Notes: a model not told the origin generated them from the sequence alone. DNA of 64,000 nt from Radicibacter daui (GCA_030657355.1 CP131057.1:331501-395500); one strand, 5' to 3'. Counted from the first letter of the stretch, positions 45,038 to 54,879 are shown. Program-made: numbers and translations.

Positions 45038-45767
45038 CGCAGGCCTCCATTTCCCACACTTGTGGTTCTGCCCCCCGGCAGCGCAGCAGTTCCACCCGCC
45101 AGCGGGCGCGGGCAAGGCCGATGCCGGGTTGGCCGGGAGCGGCGGGGGTATCCAGCACGGCCGGCGAGGGCAATGGGGCGATGCGCCAGCGTGTGGTGGC
45201 CGCCGTCGGGCGGGTGATTTCCTTGTCCATGAGGGCCGGTTTTGCCCGCAGCAGCACGAAGGCGAGGCTGGCAGTGGCCTCGGCGGCCAGTTGCAGGCGG
45301 CGGCCGGCCGTCATGGCAAGGCGCGGCAACTCTCCCACCACCCCGGCAAGCCCGCCATGGCCCAGCCCCTCTTCCATGGCTGCAAGGCGCACGGCTTCCT
45401 CCTCCGCCTCGACATAGATGACCCGGTCTGGGTGCAGCCCGGCCTGGGCAATGCCGGGGGCAAAGAGGGGGGCATGGGGGGTGGTGGTCCCGCCCGGGTG
45501 CGCCGGCGGCAGGCACCAGAGCACGATGCCGGGCCGCCGGGCGAGCAGGCCGGCGATGAAAAGTGCCGGCAAGGCACCGTCATCGCTGCCTTCGCCGGCG
45601 CCGCCCACCTCATGCAGCGCGCCGAGCGCCAACCCGCCGTCGGGCAGGTGGCCATCAAGCGCCGCCAGCCCGAACGGCAGCACACCGGCGCGGGGCCGGC
45701 CGCCGCGCTCGATCTGGCGCAGACGTTCCCGCAAGGCGTCGACGACTTCTTCCCGCCGCTGAGCCAT
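44949..45767 (-). CDS. imuA: ImuA, RecA-like SOS mutagenesis accessory protein
   Basis: 272 residues with the ImuA/SulA-like pattern: AGVLPFGLAALDGHLPDGGL, ALHEVGG, LWCLPPAHPG and VIYVEAEEEAVRLAAMEEGL. It is related to RecA but lacks a full Walker A. The gene heads the imuA-imuB-dnaE2 cassette and has a clear LexA box just upstream. Damage-induced mutagenesis is its expected role. The 89-base overlap with imuB is longer than the usual few bases. Confidence 0.92.
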   Translation of the reverse strand: MAQRREEVVDALRERLRQIERGGRPRAGVLPFGLAALDGHLPDGGLALGALHEVGGAGEGSDDGALPALFIAGLLARRPGIVLWCLPPAHPGGTTTPHAPLFAPGIAQAGLHPDRVIYVEAEEEAVRLAAMEEGLGHGGLAGVVGELPRLAMTAGRRLQLAAEATASLAFVLLRAKPALMDKEITRPTAATTRWRIAPLPSPAVLDTPAAPGQPGIGLARARWRVELLRCRGAEPQVWEMEACDAQGRLALPAALADGPAAAAARIRRALTG

Positions 45768-45807
45768 GGCCCGGGCCTTACCTTTCTATTCCGGTTTATC
45801 TGAATAT

Positions 45808-45822
45808 GTTCTCTATTTGTTC
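45808..45822. promoter_or_regulatory. LexA box of the imuA-imuB-dnaE2 operon
   Basis: GTTC-TCTATTT-GTTC, an exact match to the alphaproteobacterial LexA site GTTC-N7-GTTC, 41 bases upstream of imuA. It implies SOS repression. Confidence 0.85.
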
Positions 45823-45895
45823 CAATATGGGCCGAGAGTCAATGCGGGCAAGTGGGGACTTGCCCGTGAGGGGAGAGCGGAGCGGAGAGAGGGGA

Positions 45896-46840
45896 TTAGA
45901 GCTGCAAGCCCGCCGTTTCGGGGAAGCCCGCCATCAGGTTGAGATTCTGCACGGCCGCGCCGCTGGCGCCCTTGCCCAGATTGTCGAGCGCGGCGGCAAG
46001 ACGCAGATGGCCGGTTTTGGGATTGGCGAAGACGAACAGCTCCAGCCGGTCGCTGCCGGCGGCCCGCTCGATGGTCAGGCCGGTCATGGCGGCGCTGTCG
46101 GTTAGCGAGGCCACGGTGACGAGCGGCGCACCAAGATAGGCTTCGGCCAGCGCTTCATGCACCTGATCGACAGTGGTGCCGGGGGTCAGCTGGCTTAGAT
46201 GCAGCGGCACTTCCACGATCATGCCGCGATAGGCGGCCGTCTCCGCCGGGGCGAAGATCGGCGGCAGGGCAAGGCCGGCATGCTGCTGCATTTCCGGTAC
46301 ATGCTTGTGGGCAAGGCCGAGCCCGTAGGCCCGCAGGATGGTGGGCGGCTTTTCGCCCTGTTCGAACTCGGCGATGCGGGCCTTGCCGCCGCCGGAATAA
46401 CCCGAAGTGGCGTTGATCGTCAGCGGCGTGGTTGCCGCCAGCAGGCCGGCCCGCACCAGCGGGCGGACCAGGGCAAGGAAACCGGTGGGATAACAGCCCG
46501 GATTGGAGACAAAACGGGCCCTGGTGATCTCTTCCCGGCGGGAGGGTTCGATCTCCGCCATGCCATAGGTCCAGCCCGGCGCTACCCGGTGGGCGGTGGA
46601 GGCATCGATATAACGCACCGGCAGATCGGCGCCGAGGGTAACGGCTTCCCGCGCGGCATCATCGGGCAGGCAGAGGATGGCAATATCGGCCTGCTCCAGC
46701 GCATGGCGCCGGGCCGCGCTGTCCTTGCGCTGCTCGTCCCCCAGAACCAGCAGTTCCAGCCCGTCGCGATTGCCCAGCCGCTGTGCAATCTCAAGGCCGG
46801 TGGTGCCGGCGCCGCCATCCACAAAAACACGCACGCTCAT
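45896..46840 (-). CDS. argC: N-acetyl-gamma-glutamyl-phosphate reductase (short, type 2)
   Basis: 314 residues from MSVRVFVDGGAGTTGLEIAQ; the nucleotide site is GGAGTTG. The active-site Cys is in FVSNPGCYPTGFLA. NATSGYSGGGK, LAHKHVPEMQQHAGL and EVPLHLSQL complete the type 2 ArgC pattern, about 30 residues shorter than type 1. It makes N-acetylglutamate semialdehyde in arginine synthesis. The upstream frame is open for 49 more codons but has no ribosome site, and it overlaps the start of the divergent MFS gene region. No other arg genes are in the window. Confidence 0.96.
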   Translation of the reverse strand: MSVRVFVDGGAGTTGLEIAQRLGNRDGLELLVLGDEQRKDSAARRHALEQADIAILCLPDDAAREAVTLGADLPVRYIDASTAHRVAPGWTYGMAEIEPSRREEITRARFVSNPGCYPTGFLALVRPLVRAGLLAATTPLTINATSGYSGGGKARIAEFEQGEKPPTILRAYGLGLAHKHVPEMQQHAGLALPPIFAPAETAAYRGMIVEVPLHLSQLTPGTTVDQVHEALAEAYLGAPLVTVASLTDSAAMTGLTIERAAGSDRLELFVFANPKTGHLRLAAALDNLGKGASGAAVQNLNLMAGFPETAGLQL

Positions 46841-47067
46841 GCCAACTGTCCTTGCCTTCTTTTGCCGGCCAGACCTGCCGGAGACCCGCAAGATATGGGC
46901 AACACGGTCATCCTGCGAGAGTTTTTCCAGCCTGGTGTTTTTTGCTCCCTCTGCAATTTCCCCGGCGTGACGATGCGCCTTGCACAAAAAGCCCCCGACA
47001 AGCGACAGGTTGTATGCTCAACTGCCGCAAAGGCCGTCCGCCACCGACGGCGGCAGGGGGCAATGGC

Positions 47068-48306
47068 TTGAAAAGAAAGATTTTTGCCGGCTGGTTTGTC
47101 GTCCTCGGGGCGCATGTGCTGCTCGCCCTTATCTTTGGCGGCGCCTATTCCTTCGGGGCTTTTTTCTCGCGCCTGCAAGCGAGCTACGGTGCCGGCAATT
47201 TTTCGGTGGCCTCGGCTTTTTCGCTGAGTGCGCTCATCTACTATACGGTCGGCGCTTTTGCCGGCGCACTGGCGGACCGGTTTTCGACCCGGCTGCTGGC
47301 GGGCGGCGGTATCCTGCTGCTGGCGTCCGGATTTTTTGCCGCCAGTCTTGCTGGCAGCTCCTTGCAGCTTTTCATCCTGCTGTTCTGCTGCCTTACCGGG
47401 CTTGGTATCGGCCTTGTCTATGTGCCGGCGGTCACCACGGTGCAGCGCTGGTTCATCCGTCAGCGCAGCAAGGCCTCGGGTCTGACCCTTGCCGGCACGG
47501 GGCTTGGCACCTTTATCGGCCCGGTGGTGGCAGGGCTATTGATGCAGCATTTTTCCTGGCCGGTGACGATGCGGATCTTCTCACTGGTCATTGCCGTGTT
47601 CGGCCTTGCCGCCGCCTTCCTGCTGCATCCGCGGCCCGCCGCTCTCGGCCTGCTGCCGGATGGAGAGGCCGTGCCAGCCGACCCGGCGCATGTCCTTGCC
47701 CGGCCTGCGGCGGCGGGCATGGCTTTGGGAGAGGCAGTGCGGGGGGCAACCTTCTGGTGGTTCTTCGCCGCCATCCTGCTGGGCTCGGTCTGTCTTTTCC
47801 TCGGCCTTGTCCATATCGGCCCCTTTGCCAGCGGCCTTGGCATCGCCCCGGCCGGGGCCAATCTGCTGATCGGGCTCATCGGTGCGGGCAATGTCGGGGG
47901 ACGGCTGTTTCTGGGGCCGGTCGGTGACAGGATCGGCGTTGTGCGGCTCTTGTCGATTCTGCTTCTCCTGCTGGCGCCGCTTAACCTGCTGTGGCTGTTC
48001 TCGGCAGCATTCTGGCCGCTGGCACTGTTTGCCGTGCTGTTCGGTATCGCCAATGGCGGCTGCATCTCTCTGTTTCCGGCTGTGGCGGCGGGCTGGTTCG
48101 GCACCGCCCGGCTGGGCGCAATCCTCGGTGCGCTTTACATCTCTGTCGGCATCGCTGCGCTTGGCGGTGGCAGCCTTGGTGGATTGATGGTGGATCTTTC
48201 AGGCAGTTACAGCCTGCCCATTGCCCTCGGGGCGGGGCTCAACCTGCTGGCGGCGGCCTGTCTTTTGCTGGCCCGGCGCAACTCAAATCTAAAGATGTAT
48301 CCCTAA
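47068..48306 (+). CDS. Major facilitator superfamily transporter
   Basis: 412 residues from a TTG start (AGGGGG lies seven bases before it; an ATG 18 codons upstream is possible but gives a Pro-rich leader). About 12 hydrophobic helices: IFAGWFVVLGAHVLLALIFG first, then LADRFSTRLL between helices 2 and 3, VTTVQRWFIRQRSKASGLTL around helix 4, GRLFLGPVGDRIGVVRLLSI and a final helix near residue 395. The pattern resembles the oxalate/formate and monocarboxylate antiporter-type MFS branch. Substrate unknown. It is divergent from argC, 227 bases away. Confidence 0.88.
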   Translation: MKRKIFAGWFVVLGAHVLLALIFGGAYSFGAFFSRLQASYGAGNFSVASAFSLSALIYYTVGAFAGALADRFSTRLLAGGGILLLASGFFAASLAGSSLQLFILLFCCLTGLGIGLVYVPAVTTVQRWFIRQRSKASGLTLAGTGLGTFIGPVVAGLLMQHFSWPVTMRIFSLVIAVFGLAAAFLLHPRPAALGLLPDGEAVPADPAHVLARPAAAGMALGEAVRGATFWWFFAAILLGSVCLFLGLVHIGPFASGLGIAPAGANLLIGLIGAGNVGGRLFLGPVGDRIGVVRLLSILLLLLAPLNLLWLFSAAFWPLALFAVLFGIANGGCISLFPAVAAGWFGTARLGAILGALYISVGIAALGGGSLGGLMVDLSGSYSLPIALGAGLNLLAAACLLLARRNSNLKMYP

Positions 48307-48370
48307 GAGCGCGGCTGTCGGGCCGATCGATACTTTTGAGAGCTTTTACAGTTGCCCGGCTGGGGCATAA

Positions 48371-50083
48371 ATGACCCACGTCCTTATGCCAGCAAGCCCG
48401 GCCATGCGTCTGCCCGTTATCGCCATCCGTCCCCTGATCGGCCTTGTCCTCACGCTGTTCTGCCTCGTGAGTGTCGGGGCCTGTCTTGCGCTGACGGGTC
48501 TGCTGGCCGCCCGTCATGAGACGATGGAAATTGGCGAAGACCTCGCGACCTCTGCCGGCGTCATGAGCAGCAAGCTCCAGGAACGCATGGCCGCAAGGCT
48601 GCATGATGTGCAGCTGACAGCGTCCATCCTGCACACCGCAGCCGACATGAAGGCCGCCCGGCCGCTGCTCGACGATCTGGCGGCCCAGATGCCGGCCTAT
48701 GCCTGGATCGGCGTGACCGATGCCAAAGGAACGGTAGAGGCTTCTACCGGCGGCATTCTGGAAGGCGCCAATGTCTCCGAGCGGCCGTGGTTTCGCTTCG
48801 GTTTTGTGCAGCCTTACCTTGGCGACGTGCACGAGGCGGTGCTGCTGGCGAAATATCTTCCCCCGGATCAGCCCGGCTCGCAGGAGCCGCTGCGTTTTGT
48901 CGATGTGTCGGCGCCGGTCCATAACGCCGCCGGTGAAACCGTCGGCGTCGTCGGGGCCCATCTGAGCTGGCGCTGGATAAGCGCAATCGGCAGCGTGCTG
49001 ACCACGACAGGCAAGAGCGACGCGAGCGCGCTGCTGCTGGATGCTGCGGGCCGGGTAATAGCCGGCGCGCCCTTTGGCACGGAGCTTTCTTCGCTTGCCA
49101 GCGTAACCCGTGCCCGGGCGGGCGGAACCGGCTTTGTGCGGGAGATGCATCCGGACGGGCAGGATTACATGGTGGGCTACACCGTCTGGCAGCCGGACCC
49201 GGCGCTGGGAAGCCTCAAATGGATCGTTTTGGCGCGCGAGCCGGCAAGCCGGGCCTTCCAGCCGGTACGGCAGCTCATGCACTATATTCTTGCCGTTGGC
49301 GGCGCGCTGCTGGTGTTCGGCCTCATCGCCGCCTGGATGATGGCGCGGGCCATTGCAGCTCCGCTGACGGGGCTTGCCGCAGCTGCGCGTGCCTTGCGCG
49401 CGGGGCCGGATGCGGTCGCCACGTTGCCCCGCGCCTACGGGCTCAAGGAAGTAAGCGAACTGTCGCTGGCGCTGCGCAGCATGGTGCTGCGCCTGTCGGT
49501 CGTCGAGCGGCGGCACGAGCTGCTGCAGGAGGAAGGAGCCCAGAAAACCCGCCGGCTGGAGAGCGATCTCACCACGGCACGCCAGCAGGCCGATACCGAT
49601 CCACTGACCGGGCTCTTCAACCGGCGTGCCCTGATGCGGGATGGCGCGGCGCTGTTCGACCGGCTGCGGGGCCAGCAGCGCAGCTTTTCCGCCGTTATTC
49701 TCGATATCGACCATTTCAAGCAGGTGAATGACCGTTTTGGCCATATGGTCGGCGATACCGCTATCCGCTTCGTCGTCGATGTTGCCGGCAAGTCCTGCCG
49801 CGACAGTGATCTTCTGGCCCGCGTGGGGGGAGAGGAGTTCGTCATTTTGCTGCCGGGCGCCGATCTTGGTGCGGCCGAAGAGCTGGCCGAACGGCTGCGT
49901 GAGCGTATCGAGCAGACATCTCTGGTGATCGAGGGCAATCATGTCCCGCTCACCATCAGCCTCGGCTGCGCCGAAGCTGCCGGCATGGAAGACCTGCAAG
50001 GCCTGCTGGACCGCGCCGACCGGGCGCTTTATGCCGCCAAGTCGGAGGGGCGTAACCGGGTACGCCGCGCCGCCGCCGTCTAG
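48371..50083 (+). CDS. Diguanylate cyclase with periplasmic Cache-like domain (first of tandem pair)
   Basis: 570 residues. A first helix (about 18-45), a periplasmic sensor of about 240 residues (dCache-like: YAWIGVTDAKGTVEASTGGI, ERPWFRFG, VGVVGAHLSWRWI), a second helix (LMHYILAVGGALLVFGLIAA), a HAMP-like linker and a GGDEF domain with DPLTGLFNRRAL, LDIDHFKQVNDRFGH and RVGGEEFVILLP. The active-site GGEEF is intact and an RDSD I-site lies just before it, so it should make c-di-GMP with product inhibition. An ATG at 48404 (MRLPVIAI) matches the paralogue's start and may be the true one. Confidence 0.9.
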   Translation: MTHVLMPASPAMRLPVIAIRPLIGLVLTLFCLVSVGACLALTGLLAARHETMEIGEDLATSAGVMSSKLQERMAARLHDVQLTASILHTAADMKAARPLLDDLAAQMPAYAWIGVTDAKGTVEASTGGILEGANVSERPWFRFGFVQPYLGDVHEAVLLAKYLPPDQPGSQEPLRFVDVSAPVHNAAGETVGVVGAHLSWRWISAIGSVLTTTGKSDASALLLDAAGRVIAGAPFGTELSSLASVTRARAGGTGFVREMHPDGQDYMVGYTVWQPDPALGSLKWIVLAREPASRAFQPVRQLMHYILAVGGALLVFGLIAAWMMARAIAAPLTGLAAAARALRAGPDAVATLPRAYGLKEVSELSLALRSMVLRLSVVERRHELLQEEGAQKTRRLESDLTTARQQADTDPLTGLFNRRALMRDGAALFDRLRGQQRSFSAVILDIDHFKQVNDRFGHMVGDTAIRFVVDVAGKSCRDSDLLARVGGEEFVILLPGADLGAAEELAERLRERIEQTSLVIEGNHVPLTISLGCAEAAGMEDLQGLLDRADRALYAAKSEGRNRVRRAAAV

Positions 50084-50185
50084 AAAATATAATTCGTTCA
50101 GAGAATTATCTCTGAACCCTTTTATTTGTAATGATTCTGGGTCTTAATCTGAGTGTCCTTGTATGCTTTGCGGGACCTGTGATCC

Positions 50186-51850
50186 ATGCGATTGCCTGCC
50201 ATAGCCTTGCGGCCTCTCATCGGCAGCGTATTGACGCTGGTCTGCGTGGCTTGCATTTGCGCCTGCCTGCTGCTGACAGGCTGGCTGGCGGTGCGGCACG
50301 AAACCGCCCAGATCGGGAACAATCTCGGCATTTCCGCCAACTCTCTGCGTGACCGGTTGCAGCCGCGGCTGGAATCCCGTCTGCGCGATATCGAATTGCT
50401 GGCACTGCCGTTGGGATTGGCGCCGGGCCCGGAGGGGTTGAAGGCAAGCCGGTCCGTGCTGGAAGCCCTGGCTGAAAGGTTGCCGGCCTATGCCTGGATC
50501 GGTGCGGTTGCAACCGACGGTACGGTGCTGGCGGCCACACGCGGCGTCCACGAGGGGGAGAATGTCGCCCGTCAACCCTGGTTCCGTGCCGGGCTTGAAG
50601 GGCCCACCCTCAGCCTGCCGTCGCCGGATATGCCGGCCGGGCAGGGGGGACTCGTCGATGTTTCCGCCCCTGTCCGCGACAAGGAGGGCAAGGTGATAGG
50701 GGTTGTCGGCGCCCAGGTGAGCCGGCGCTGGATCAATACGATTACCAGCCTGCTGAGCGATGTGGCGACCGACGGGAATGGCGCGGCCAGTGCCCTGCTG
50801 CTGGATGCCGGGGGGCATGTTCTGGCCGGAGGCGAGAGCGGCAGCGATCTTTCCGCCCTTGCCAGTGTCCGGCAGGCCCGGTCAGGCGAAGGCGGCTATC
50901 TGCGCGAGCGCTGGCTGGACGGGAAGGACCATCTTGTCGGTTACGCGCTCTGGCGTCCTTCCCGCAGGGTGGCCGATCTTGGCTGGGTGGTGCTGGTGAG
51001 TGAACCGGTCAGCTCGGCGCTCACGCCGGTGAAGCAACTGCTTTATTCCATCATGGCGGCCGGCGCGTTGCTGCTGGTTCTGGCGCTGATGCTGGCCTGG
51101 CTCCTGGCCCGGGCCATCTCCGCCCCGCTCAGCGGCCTCGCCGCCGCTGCCCGGGCGCTGCAGATCGGCGTTGATGGCGATGGTATCCTGCCGCGCGCTT
51201 ATGGCCTGCGCGAGGTCGGCGATCTTTCACTGGCGCTGCGCAGCATGCTGATGCGCCTTTCTGTGGCGGAGCGGCAGCGCGAAAAGCTGCAGTCCGAAGG
51301 GGAACAAACGGCACGCCGGCTGGAGGATGATCTGAGCCATGCCCGCCACATGGCCGATACCGATCCGCTGACCGGCCTCTTCAACCGGCGGGCCCTGATG
51401 CGCGATGGCCTCGACCTTCTTGCGCGCCTTTGCCAGCAGGGGCGCTGCCTCTCGGCCATAATGCTCGACATCGACCATTTCAAGCTGGTGAATGACAGGT
51501 TCGGCCACATGGTGGGGGATGCCGCCCTGCTTTTTGTTGCCGAATGCGCCCGGCAATCCTACCGCGAGAGCGATCTTATCGCCCGTATCGGCGGAGAGGA
51601 GTTCACCATCCTCCTGCCCGGTGCGGATCTCCGCACGGCGCGGGAACTGGCCGAGCGCCTGCGTACGCGCATCGGGCAGGGTTTCCAGACCGCCGAGGGG
51701 ATAAAAGTGTCGCTGACCGTCAGCCTCGGCTGCGCCGAGGTCAAGCCCGGAGAGGGGCTGGAGGCGATGCTGGACCGGGCCGACCGCGCGCTCTACGCGG
51801 CCAAGACGGATGGCCGCAACCGGGTGTGTATCGCGGCAATGTCCGGCTGA
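50186..51850 (+). CDS. Diguanylate cyclase with periplasmic Cache-like domain (second of tandem pair)
   Basis: 554 residues, the same architecture as the gene before it and clearly a duplicate: it opens MRLPAIALRPLIGSVLTLVC (versus MRLPVIAIRPLIGLVLTLFC), and shares YAWIGAVATDGTVLAATRGV, QPWFRAG, and the GGDEF core DPLTGLFNRRALMRDG and ARIGGEEFTILLPGADL. The GGEEF and RESD I-site are intact. The two differ most in the periplasmic domain, which suggests different signals. It lies about 100 bases after the first copy on the same strand; whether they are co-transcribed is not clear. Confidence 0.9.
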   Translation: MRLPAIALRPLIGSVLTLVCVACICACLLLTGWLAVRHETAQIGNNLGISANSLRDRLQPRLESRLRDIELLALPLGLAPGPEGLKASRSVLEALAERLPAYAWIGAVATDGTVLAATRGVHEGENVARQPWFRAGLEGPTLSLPSPDMPAGQGGLVDVSAPVRDKEGKVIGVVGAQVSRRWINTITSLLSDVATDGNGAASALLLDAGGHVLAGGESGSDLSALASVRQARSGEGGYLRERWLDGKDHLVGYALWRPSRRVADLGWVVLVSEPVSSALTPVKQLLYSIMAAGALLLVLALMLAWLLARAISAPLSGLAAAARALQIGVDGDGILPRAYGLREVGDLSLALRSMLMRLSVAERQREKLQSEGEQTARRLEDDLSHARHMADTDPLTGLFNRRALMRDGLDLLARLCQQGRCLSAIMLDIDHFKLVNDRFGHMVGDAALLFVAECARQSYRESDLIARIGGEEFTILLPGADLRTARELAERLRTRIGQGFQTAEGIKVSLTVSLGCAEVKPGEGLEAMLDRADRALYAAKTDGRNRVCIAAMSG

Positions 51851-51875
51851 GGCTTGCGTCCGGTTCAAAAAAAGA

Positions 51876-51902
51876 AAGGCCGCCCGGTCAGGGGGCGGCC
51901 TT
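51876..51902. terminator. Bidirectional hairpin terminator
   Basis: AAGGCCGCCC (51876-51885) and GGGCGGCCTT (51893-51902) with a 7-base loop, between the stops of the second diguanylate cyclase and the convergent coiled-coil gene. An A-run precedes it, giving a U-run for minus-strand transcripts. Confidence 0.75.
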
Positions 51903-51925
51903 CCTGCGGCATCGCGTAAGCCGGT

Positions 51926-52690
51926 TTAGTCGACCGCTTCCATCTGGTCGGCTTCGCTGGCCCATTTTTTCATGAGCGCCACCTGCACGCCCATCGCCTT
52001 GTACTCGTCGCGCCACTTGTGCACGTACTTGTCCTGCTCTTCCTTGTCTTTCAGGTAATTGCTCATGATCGAGTGATGATCCATGGCGGCGAAGTTCTCG
52101 ACATCCTCGACCGTCGTCTTGGCCGTGATGGTGAACCATTTGTTGACCCAGGCGGAATCGCGGCCGAGGCCCTTGGCCTTGTCGATGGCTTTGGTCTGGC
52201 TGGCGATGATGGCATCGATATCGTCGATAACCTCCAGGTAACCCTTGATCTTGGCCTTGTATTCCTTGCTGGCCAGCCACTTTGATTTCTTCTTTTCGGC
52301 GATCGCTCGCAGCTTCTTGTTTTCGGCGGCGGCATCAGCCAGCTGCTTGCGCAAGGCGGCAATACCGTCTTCAAAGGCGCTCGACGCCTTCTCGCAATGG
52401 CCAAGCAGGGTCTTGCGCCAGGACTCAAGCCCCTTGCCGAGCGTGGCAAGTTCTGAGTCCATGAGATCCTTCATGGTCTTTTTCTTGTTGTCGGCAATCG
52501 TGGTGCCTTCCTTTTCGAAGCGGGCGAAAAGGTAAAGGTGGATGCTGTTCCAGCCTTCGGTGGCGGTCTGCGCCAGCTGCTCGATGCGATCACTCTCGGC
52601 ACTGACCTTCTTTTTCAGTTCTTCGACAATACCGGGATTATTGACCAGGCTTTTTTGCAGGTTGAGCAGCGCTGTCCTGAGTTGACCCAT
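51926..52690 (-). CDS. Hypothetical coiled-coil protein
   Basis: 254 residues from MGQLRTALLNLQKSLVNNPG, with a G-rich ribosome site about seven bases upstream; a longer frame adds seven residues. It is highly charged and Lys-rich, with heptad-like stretches (IEQLAQTATEGWNSIHLYLF; ALRKQLADAAAENKKLRAIA; KIKGYLEVIDDIDAIIASQT). No signal peptide, membrane helix or known domain is seen. Structural or protein-binding roles are possible but none is claimed. A TTAA-N7-TTAAC site upstream hints at CtrA control. Convergent with the diguanylate cyclases. Confidence 0.75.
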   Translation of the reverse strand: MGQLRTALLNLQKSLVNNPGIVEELKKKVSAESDRIEQLAQTATEGWNSIHLYLFARFEKEGTTIADNKKKTMKDLMDSELATLGKGLESWRKTLLGHCEKASSAFEDGIAALRKQLADAAAENKKLRAIAEKKKSKWLASKEYKAKIKGYLEVIDDIDAIIASQTKAIDKAKGLGRDSAWVNKWFTITAKTTVEDVENFAAMDHHSIMSNYLKDKEEQDKYVHKWRDEYKAMGVQVALMKKWASEADQMEAVD

Positions 52691-53031
52691 GATGACCCCC
52701 CGTTCATTCAAGGCGGGGCGCCCGATGCCCCCGGGACCGGCCCGCCGATCAAAAGGATGGTTAACATAGTGTTAATTTCCGGAAAACAGAAGCCGGTATG
52801 ACGAGGGGCGTGGATCAGCGGTTTTCGTGTTTTTGTTAACCCGGCCACTGGAAAAAAGAATATTAATGCGTAAATCAAGGCTTGCGCGCATTTAACTTTC
52901 GCGGCAGAACCGGCTTTCCATGGCGGATGCCGCCAAAGCGCGGCATACTGGACCTCGTGACTGGCCAGCAGAAGCCGGCAGGAATATGAACACCATTCCG
53001 GATCGCCTACTCGAACCAAGGACGTAAGACA
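52691..53031. other. Divergent intergenic region, coiled-coil gene / ilvD
   Basis: 341 bases with no supported gene. It holds the CtrA-like site and an AT-rich stretch at 52830-52890 with a further TTAAC half-site near 52836. Antisense frames spanning it belong to ilvD shadow sequence. Confidence 0.5.
52759..52775 (-). promoter_or_regulatory. CtrA-like site upstream of the coiled-coil gene
   Basis: On the minus strand TTAACACTATGTTAAC fits the CtrA consensus TTAA-N7-TTAAC; the TTAACA/TGTTAA arms (52761-52766, 52770-52775) also make a 6-3-6 dyad. It lies about 70 bases upstream of the coiled-coil gene start. It could also be another regulator's operator. Confidence 0.45.
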
Positions 53032-54879
53032 GTGCCGACCTATCGCTCCCGAACCACCACCCATGGCCGCAACATGGCCGGTGCGCGCGGCCTCTGGCGC
53101 GCCACGGGCATGAAGGATGGAGATTTCGGCAAGCCGATCATTGCGGTCGTCAACTCCTTCACCCAGTTCGTGCCCGGCCACGTCCACCTCAAGGATCTGG
53201 GCCAGCTGGTGGCCCGCGAGATCGAGAAGGCCGGCGGTGTTGCCAAGGAATTCAACACCATTGCGGTCGATGACGGTATCGCGATGGGCCATGACGGCAT
53301 GCTCTATTCGTTGCCCTCGCGCGATCTGATCGCCGACAGCGTGGAATATATGGTGAATGCCCATTGCGCCGACGCGATGGTCTGCATCTCCAATTGCGAC
53401 AAGATCACCCCGGGCATGCTGATGGCGGCGCTGCGCCTCAACATTCCGGTCGTCTTCGTCTCCGGCGGCCCGATGGAAGCCGGCAAGGTGCTGCTGGGCG
53501 GCAAGAAGCGCGCGCTCGACCTCGTCGACGCGATGGTCGCCGCTGCCGACGACAAGGTGAGCGACGAGGATGTGAAGATCATCGAGCGCTCGGCCTGCCC
53601 GACCTGCGGTTCCTGCTCCGGCATGTTCACCGCCAACTCGATGAACTGCCTCACCGAGGCGCTGGGTCTTTCGTTGCCGGGCAATGGCTCGACGCTGGCG
53701 ACCCATGCCGACCGTGAGCGCCTGTTCCTGGAGGCCGGCCATCTGGTGGTCGATCTTGCCCGCCGCTATTACGAGCAGGACGATGCTTCCGTGCTGCCGC
53801 GTTCCGTCGCCTCCTTCAAGGCGTTCGAGAATGCGATGACGCTCGACATCTCCATGGGCGGTTCCACCAACACGGTGCTGCATCTGCTCGCCGCCGCCCA
53901 TGAGGCCGGCGTCGACTTCACCATGAAGGATATCGACCGCCTCTCCCGCAAGGTGCCGGTGCTCTGCAAGGTCGCCCCGTCCGTGCCCGACATCCATATG
54001 GAAGATGTGCACCGCGCCGGCGGCATCATGGGCATCCTCGGCGAGCTGGATCGTGGCGGGCTCATCCACACCGACCTGCCGACCGTGCACGCCGCCACGC
54101 TCGGCGAGGCGCTTGATCGCTGGGATATCAAGCGCACCGAAAGCGAAGCGGTCAGCAACTTCTTCCGCGCCGCGCCCGGCGGTGTGCCGACGCAGGTGGC
54201 TTTCAGCCAGAACCAGCGCTGGCGCGAGCTGGACAGCGACCGCGAGACGGGCGCCATCCGCAGCGTCGAGCATGCCTTCTCCAAGGATGGTGGCCTCGCT
54301 GTCCTCTACGGCAATCTTGCGGTTGATGGCTGCATCGTGAAGACGGCGGGCGTTGACGCCTCCATCCTCAAATTCTCCGGTCCGGCCCGCATCTTCGAAA
54401 GCCAGGATGCTTCGGTGGAAGCTATTCTGGCCGGCGAGATCAAGGCTGGCGACGTGCTGGTCATCCGCTATGAAGGCCCGCGTGGTGGCCCCGGCATGCA
54501 GGAAATGCTCTATCCGACGAGCTATCTGAAGTCCAAGGGCCTCGGCAAGGCCTGTGCCCTCATCACCGACGGGCGTTTTTCCGGCGGCACCTCCGGCCTT
54601 TCCATCGGCCATGTCTCGCCGGAAGCGGCTGAAGGCGGCGCCATCGGTCTGGTTGAGGAAGGCGATATCATCGAGATCGATATCCCGAACCGCAGCATCA
54701 ACATGAAGGTGGATGAGGCGGAGATCGCCCGCCGTCGCACCGCGCGTGATGCGGCCAATGGCTGGCACCCGGCCGCACCGCGCCAGCGTGCCATCTCCCC
54801 GGCACTCCAGGCCTACGCCGCCATGACCACAAGCGCAGCCCGCGGCGCCGTGCGGGATGTGACGCAGTTGAAGCGTTGA
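53032..54879 (+). CDS. ilvD: Dihydroxy-acid dehydratase
   Basis: 615 residues from a GTG start with AAGGA upstream; length equals E. coli IlvD. Hallmarks: [30 protein letters not shown] (Cys122), [20 protein letters not shown] (Cys195), [20 protein letters not shown] and [20 protein letters not shown]. Cys122 and Cys195 fall at the iron-sulfur cluster positions known for E. coli. It makes 2-keto acids for valine and isoleucine synthesis, and for pantothenate. A rho-independent terminator follows. No other ilv genes are in this window. Confidence 0.97.
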   Translation: MPTYRSRTTTHGRNMAGARGLWRATGMKDGDFGKPIIAVVNSFTQFVPGHVHLKDLGQLVAREIEKAGGVAKEFNTIAVDDGIAMGHDGMLYSLPSRDLIADSVEYMVNAHCADAMVCISNCDKITPGMLMAALRLNIPVVFVSGGPMEAGKVLLGGKKRALDLVDAMVAAADDKVSDEDVKIIERSACPTCGSCSGMFTANSMNCLTEALGLSLPGNGSTLATHADRERLFLEAGHLVVDLARRYYEQDDASVLPRSVASFKAFENAMTLDISMGGSTNTVLHLLAAAHEAGVDFTMKDIDRLSRKVPVLCKVAPSVPDIHMEDVHRAGGIMGILGELDRGGLIHTDLPTVHAATLGEALDRWDIKRTESEAVSNFFRAAPGGVPTQVAFSQNQRWRELDSDRETGAIRSVEHAFSKDGGLAVLYGNLAVDGCIVKTAGVDASILKFSGPARIFESQDASVEAILAGEIKAGDVLVIRYEGPRGGPGMQEMLYPTSYLKSKGLGKACALITDGRFSGGTSGLSIGHVSPEAAEGGAIGLVEEGDIIEIDIPNRSINMKVDEAEIARRRTARDAANGWHPAAPRQRAISPALQAYAAMTTSAARGAVRDVTQLKR

